Made by a program: the position numbers and the translations under genes. The notes below the pieces were generated by a model. The model did not search any database and was not told the origin of the DNA. It was given only the letters and a program-made list of their open reading frames with translations. Source: Jaenimonas drosophilae (Eukaryota > Euglenozoa > Kinetoplastea > Trypanosomatida > Trypanosomatidae). From it: a DNA stretch of 32,365 nucleotides. Location of the stretch: positions 1-32,365 of the forward strand of contig JASAON010001457.1 of NCBI GenBank assembly GCA_030849065.1, written 5' to 3'. Positions 28,897 to 32,365 of the stretch are shown in pieces (positions within the stretch are counted from its first letter, which is position 1; every line of letters starts with the position of its first letter).

Positions 28897-28987
28897 ACTC
28901 AGCAAGCCCTTCAATCCACGCACGCACGTAAATACATACATACACACACACACATTAACACCAACCTCTGCAGCAAACAGTCTTTAA

Positions 28988-29221
28988 ATGACGAAGATGC
29001 TCTCCACACGTCATGAGCGTTGGTGGTTGTGTGTGATGGCCGCCTTCATCATCTTTTCATCCACGACGGCCGCTGCCACTTCACGTGAATATGGATTCGT
29101 GCTTGGGAGTACCGATGATTATGTGGTGCCAACCGAAGTGCCTGTGACGATTGACAGCACAAGCAGAAGCAGCAGCCGCGGCGAACACAACAACTACAAC
29201 AGCAACAGCAACAGCAACAGC

Positions 29222-29252
<31 letters not shown>

Positions 29253-29521
29253 CATCATCGCCCGAGTACAACAGCACCCACACGGGCACCAACATCACCG
29301 GCCTACACAAGATGGTGGAGATGGATGTCAATGGCGGCGGATCTGTGTTGAACCCTGGTGTATTGGTCCTCTTTACGTTTTCGTTGGTGTGTGGCGCACT
29401 TGGTGTAGTTGTTGTTGTTGTTGAAGGTGTGTGCATGGCGATGCGCCGACACGAGAGAAGGAAGAAGAGCACAGAGGAGGTCTCTGCAACTACACAAGAA
29501 TCGTCGAGCAGCCCTGTATGA
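28988..29521 (+). CDS. tandem-array small type I membrane protein, copy 3 (unrecognised family)
   Basis: A 177-residue protein. Signal peptide about 11-30 (RWWLCVMAAFIIF then Ser/Thr/Ala), very like that of copy 1. The ectodomain (31-105) begins with VVPTEVPVTID (46-56), a variant of the PTAPPE motif, then is dominated by an Asn/Ser run (68-88) encoded by AAC repeats, and has sequons at Asn88, Asn95 and Asn102. HKMVEMDVNG (107-116) leads to the helix at about 124-151 with Glu146 and Cys149. The cytosolic tail starts with a basic cluster (RRHERRKK, 153-160) and is Ser/Glu-rich. This is the most diverged copy in the helix, yet SLVCGALGVVV and EGVCM are kept. Length of the Asn run probably varies between alleles. 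Confidence 0.8.
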
Positions 29522-29715
29522 GCAACAACCACATCCTGATAATGTTGTTGTTGATATTGATGATGATGATGATGATGATGAAGAAGCACATGACAGAAGA
29601 GACACATCACATACATTGGATGGCGCACGCAAACTTGTGCGCACGTCTTTTCCCTGGCCAGAACCTTCCTCACCATCATCACCTACTCATCATCTCTTCA
29701 TGCGTCACGACGTGC

Positions 29716-29812
29716 GGATGATTCCCTCAGTGAAGATCATCCAATGCACTTCGTAACTTATATTTTCTTTTTGCTTTTAACGTGATGGAAGCTCCGCGCA
29801 AAATCTTTGCGG
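29716..29812 (+). repeat. conserved array downstream element, unit 3
   Basis: GGATGATTCCCTCAGTG and CCAATGCACTTCG align with unit 1; a T-rich stretch follows and CCGCGCAAAATCTTTGCGG (29794-29812) contains a perfect CGCAAA/TTTGCG 6-bp stem with a 3-base loop. Confidence 0.5.
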
Positions 29813-30070
29813 TGTTTCTTTTTCTTTTCTTCGCAAAAAAAAAAAAAGATTGCTCTGCCACCCCTGACGGTGTACGACGACGAGGATTGACTATACACGC
29901 ACTGTGCGCAAAGTGTGTTGATGCAAAAAAAAAAATATCTGCACACGCACATGTTCGTGGTTGAAGCTTCAGTTTCAGTATGCATATATTGCTATCGTTT
30001 GTGGTTGAGCAGGACCTCTCACCATGAGACGCCGAGGGTTATGGCCATGGGGGTGGTTGTATCTTGTTGT

Positions 30071-30137
30071 TCTTTTTTTTTTTTGTTTGGCCGTTGATTT
30101 TTTTTTGTTTTTGTTTTTTTTACACAACGCAACACAG
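30071..30137 (+). promoter_or_regulatory. second acceptor-like tract in array spacer 3
   Basis: Very T-rich tract ending in CACAG at 30133-30137, 616 bases after the copy 3 stop and 599 before the copy 4 start. It is followed only by a 17-codon ORF (ATG 30182). Confidence 0.4.
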
Positions 30138-30631
30138 TATACACACACGCAACAACACATCTACATTAGAAGAGCTACTTCATGTGTGTGTGGGCTGCTT
30201 CATCACTACGTACATGTTAGCTGAGCAGCACGCATGATGACTGACCCGCTCACTGTGTACGTTGCCAGACTATCCACTTGAATCTATATCTACGTGACGT
30301 AGTGTGGCAACACAACACAGATGATGGCTGACAATACTGTGAGATGTGTGTGCGTGTTTTGTGTGTACGCGAGAGAGTGTGTTGTCATGGCAGCTGGTGC
30401 AAATAACTTGGCAGCCACGATGCGCATCCACGTCTCTTGTAGATATCGCTCCTTGATTGAGGATTGTTGGCGATTGTTGTTGGAGCGTGTGGCGCTTTTC
30501 GCTTCAACAACAGCAACAACAACAACACAAGCGTACATGTTTCTTTGGCCTTTTTTCTTTTCATCCATGTGTGCGTATCCTATCTGCATCTGCGTATGCT
30601 TCATGTGGAGCTCANTTGACATATTGCCCAG

Positions 30632-30648
30632 ATTGTTTCTCTATTCAG
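30632..30648 (+). promoter_or_regulatory. spliced-leader acceptor for array copy 4
   Basis: Short T/C-rich tract ending in TTCAG at 30644-30648; the first ATG downstream is 30736. The ambiguous base at 30615 lies just upstream. Confidence 0.5.
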
Positions 30649-30735
30649 ACAAGACACAACAACTACAAACACATATCTTCCTGCAAACATATCCTCACAC
30701 ACACACATACATCAATCAGCAGCTAGTCTTAAGAT

Positions 30736-31206
30736 ATGATCTCTGCACGCGACGTACGCGTGTGGCTGTGTGTGATGGCGATCTTCTTCATGTGTGCATC
30801 CACAACAACCGTTGCGCTCGGACCACGTGGCCATCAAGAAGACAACCACTACGTTGCCCCCACAGCACCTCCCGAGACGATTGGCGGGCAAACCGTGGGT
30901 GGCCCCGATGGCAGCAGCAACACCAACAGTGAGTATAGTCTTAGCCAATCCTCCGCAAACAACAAAAACAACAACAACAACACAGACTTTCAGAGTCCTG
31001 GCGTACACAAGGTGGTTGAGGTGGACGTGGACCCCATTCTTAATCCTGGTGTGTGGGCACTCTTCTACATCACACTCATTTGTGGTGCTCTGGGTGTGGT
31101 TGTTATATTCGTGGAGGCTGTATGCATGGCGAAGCTTCATCATTCACGCAAGTACACGGAGGACCTCTCCTCCGGCACTCGAGAGACCGTTACAAACATG
31201 GGGTGA
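30736..31206 (+). CDS. tandem-array small type I membrane protein, copy 4 (unrecognised family)
   Basis: A 156-residue protein, the shortest copy. Signal peptide about 8-28 (RVWLCVMAIFFMC then Ser/Thr). The ectodomain (29-89) contains VAPTAPPETIGG (40-51), Gly- and Ser-rich sequence and an Asn run (75-82). HKVVEVDVDP (91-100) precedes the helix at about 106-132 with Glu127 and Cys130. At DNA level the stretch for TLICGALGVVV is almost identical to copies 1 and 2. The tail EDLSSGTRETVTNMG is recognisably related to the SSGMTGTATN tail of copies 1 and 2. Function unknown; the topology suggests a small glycosylated surface or endomembrane protein. Confidence 0.8.
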   Translation: MISARDVRVWLCVMAIFFMCASTTTVALGPRGHQEDNHYVAPTAPPETIGGQTVGGPDGSSNTNSEYSLSQSSANNKNNNNNTDFQSPGVHKVVEVDVDPILNPGVWALFYITLICGALGVVVIFVEAVCMAKLHHSRKYTEDLSSGTRETVTNMG

Positions 31207-31324
31207 GGTTGGCTGAGCGTGTACGTTGGTGCGTGCGTGCAACATCTCAACACTCATCGCAGCAGAAGGTGGTGCATGATGATCATGATCATGATGGGTG
31301 GTGATGACGATAATCAAAATTCGG

Positions 31325-31362
31325 TTTTTTTTTTCTGGTGCCACGTACGCGCAAAACCTGCG
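31325..31362 (+). repeat. possible array downstream element, unit 4
   Basis: A 10-base T-run (31325-31334) is followed by CGCGCAAAACCTGCG (31348-31362), which has a CGCA/TGCG stem. The ATGATTCTCC part seen in units 1-3 is not found, so this match is weaker. Confidence 0.35.
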
Positions 31363-31512
31363 TATCTTGGCTGCTATCCACACATCTCGTACTCACTACT
31401 CTACGCCACAATCACCACCATCATCATCAGCAAATACATCATCATCATCATCATCACTTTCCTTCTTGCCACTCATGTTGACGTTGCTGATCATTCTTTG
31501 GTGCCACACGTA

Positions 31513-31557
31513 CGTATAACCGCCTCTTTTTATATATATATATATATATGTTATACG
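31513..31557. repeat. inverted repeat enclosing alternating TA tract
   Basis: CGTATAAC (31513-31520) and GTTATACG (31550-31557) are perfect reverse complements; between them lies a TA alternation (31530-31549). Confidence 0.85.
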
Positions 31558-31836
31558 GTTACCTTCGCTCATCGTGAGCAGCACGTGATGCACAGCGGCA
31601 TTTACATTCTTCCTTGGTTCGTTCTCTCGTACTTTGTTGTTGTTGTTGTTGTTGTTGCCACTTCCTTCAATCACACATTGCTGGTACGATGCCAATCCGC
31701 ACCACTCATCATCCAAAAAAATATGTGTGTGTGTGTTGCACCTCCTCCCTTCTCACCTTTACACAACCATATATCCCAGTGAGAAGAGGAGGAGATGCAG
31801 CCAATCTTACTTTTGTTGTTTACTTCATCACACAAG

Positions 31837-31913
31837 ATTTTTTTTTGTTTTTTTTTTCGTTGTTGCTTTTTTTTTTTCATGTTTGTGCTTGAACGAATTC
31901 TTCCACTCTGTAG
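31837..31913 (+). promoter_or_regulatory. second acceptor-like tract in array spacer 4
   Basis: Extended T-rich tract ending in GTAG at 31910-31913, 707 bases after the copy 4 stop and 439 before the ATG at 32352. Confidence 0.4.
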
Positions 31914-32333
31914 AGCTGAGGATGTGCGCGTGTGTTGGCGATGCATCTCTTCTGCGTGATTGCCAAAGAGATTGGCAGTGGTGCGTTCATGTGCGGGCAT
32001 TGCGTTGATGTGTGCTTGAGAGATGTACCATGACAAGCTCACACACACACACGCGCATACACACTCAGAAGTTGCGACAACGTGTAGGAGCCACGAACTC
32101 GACGTGATGAATCTGCCTGAGATTCTGTTTGGTGGGCATGAATGATGTACTCATATCCATGCCTGTTGTTTGCATCACCGAACATGAGTTCCCAGCTTTT
32201 TTTTTTTCTCTTTTTTTGCGTGTTGTTGTTGGTTGTTGATGATGCATGAAACTAGTGCACCGCGTGCATCATCTCAACAGACTCTCAACTGACGAGGCCG
32301 CTGTGCGTGAGTATGAGCATTCATGGCCACGTT

Positions 32334-32351
32334 GTTGTGTTGTTGTTTCAG
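32334..32351 (+). promoter_or_regulatory. acceptor-like tract at the window edge
   Basis: GTT-rich tract ending in TTTCAG at 32346-32351, immediately followed by ATG 32352. Confidence 0.35.
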
Positions 32352-32365
32352 ATGAAAATTCTCTT
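32352..32365 (+). CDS. possible start of a fifth array member (partial, cut by window end)
   Basis: ATG followed by Lys, Ile, Leu codons and then the window ends. The position is 1616 bases after the copy 4 start, close to the array period, and the first residues (MKIL) would suit a signal peptide. Four codons cannot identify a gene; the call rests on position and on the acceptor-like tract just upstream. An ATG directly abutting the AG would be unusual, so the true start may lie further on. Confidence 0.25.

Larger units (their letters stand above)
27890..28987. other. array spacer 2
   Basis: Contains the conserved downstream element (28119-28212), an acceptor-like tract ending at 28481 with an ATG 14 bases on (28495, open for 115 codons but running into CA repeats), and a CA-rich leader before copy 3. 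A short TTG-initiated frame at 28038-28220 looks hydrophobic but has no ATG. Confidence 0.6.
29522..30735. other. array spacer 3
   Basis: Contains GAT repeats (29561-29579), the conserved downstream element (29716-29812), long A and T runs (29837-29849, 29925-29935, 30071-30084, 30098-30107), an acceptor-like tract ending at 30137, and an ambiguous base N at 30615. The ORF from ATG 30321 crosses the N and overlaps copy 4; it lacks a pyrimidine tract and is not called. Confidence 0.6.
31207..32351. other. array spacer 4, to the window end
   Basis: No clear gene. It contains a T-run and CGCGCAA element (31325-31362), an 8-bp inverted repeat enclosing an alternating TA tract (31513-31557), a GTT repeat (31637-31659), long T-runs (31838-31878), a second acceptor-like tract (AG 31912-31913) followed by a 28-codon ORF (31922-32008), and a final acceptor-like tract abutting the ATG at 32352. 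Confidence 0.6.

Noticed and set aside
30321..30932. 203-codon frame crossing the ambiguous base at 30615
   Set aside because: No pyrimidine tract before its ATG, overlap with copy 4 in another frame, and Cys/Thr repeats; one codon is undefined.
31530..31549. TA-rich tract as a TATA-box promoter
   Set aside because: Kinetoplastid protein-coding genes are transcribed polycistronically without gene-specific TATA promoters; the tract is better described as a repeat.
57..32365. tRNA, rRNA, snRNA or spliced-leader RNA genes
   Set aside because: I looked for cloverleaf-like or box A/B-like sequence and known RNA gene cores in the spacers and saw none; a covariance-model scan would be needed to exclude small snoRNAs.

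Overview
The window looks like a piece of a kinetoplastid nuclear chromosome. Every recognisable gene is on the + strand, none has an obvious intron, and almost every start codon is preceded by a pyrimidine tract and an AG, as expected for spliced-leader trans-splicing of a polycistronic transcript. The gene pair DLST then V-ATPase B is, from memory and unchecked, also adjacent in trypanosomatids. The spacers are packed with CA/TG and ATC/GTT microsatellites, and several conserved proteins carry Asn, Gln, Ser or Asp runs. A bodonid such as Bodo or an early-branching trypanosomatid would fit; I cannot fix the species.

The left part (1-25227) is a housekeeping directional gene cluster: the last codons of beta-tubulin (3-56), a CEP164-like WW/coiled-coil basal-body protein (656-4213), the tRNA m1A58 methyltransferase catalytic subunit TRM61 (4498-5589), the ER membrane protein RFT1 (6188-8350), mitochondrial dihydrolipoamide succinyltransferase DLST (9307-10467), V-ATPase subunit B (12713-14203), eIF2B gamma (14854-16815), a DUF676/ROG1-type serine esterase (17675-19501), an ITFG1/TIP-like FG-GAP membrane protein (20566-23421), ribosomal protein uS14/RPS29 (23722-23895, only 57 residues) and the mitochondrial Fe-S P-loop protein IND1/NUBPL (24382-25227). 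The genes share a transcription unit rather than a pathway, as is usual in these organisms.

The right part (25228-32365) is different: a tandem array of four related small type I membrane proteins (25738-26244, 27272-27889, 28988-29521, 30736-31206) whose stop codons lie 1645, 1632 and 1685 bases apart. Each has a signal peptide, a highly variable N-glycosylatable ectodomain, a conserved juxtamembrane HK-V motif, a strongly conserved transmembrane helix containing an invariant glutamate, and a short Ser/Thr-rich tail. I do not recognise the family. The spacers also repeat: each has a T-run followed by a CGCGCAA hairpin-like element 140-310 bases after the stop, and a second acceptor-like pyrimidine tract about 545-710 bases after the stop. 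A splice-acceptor-like tract abutting an ATG at 32352, one array period after the fourth copy, may open a fifth member. This array is the best candidate for something undescribed in the window.
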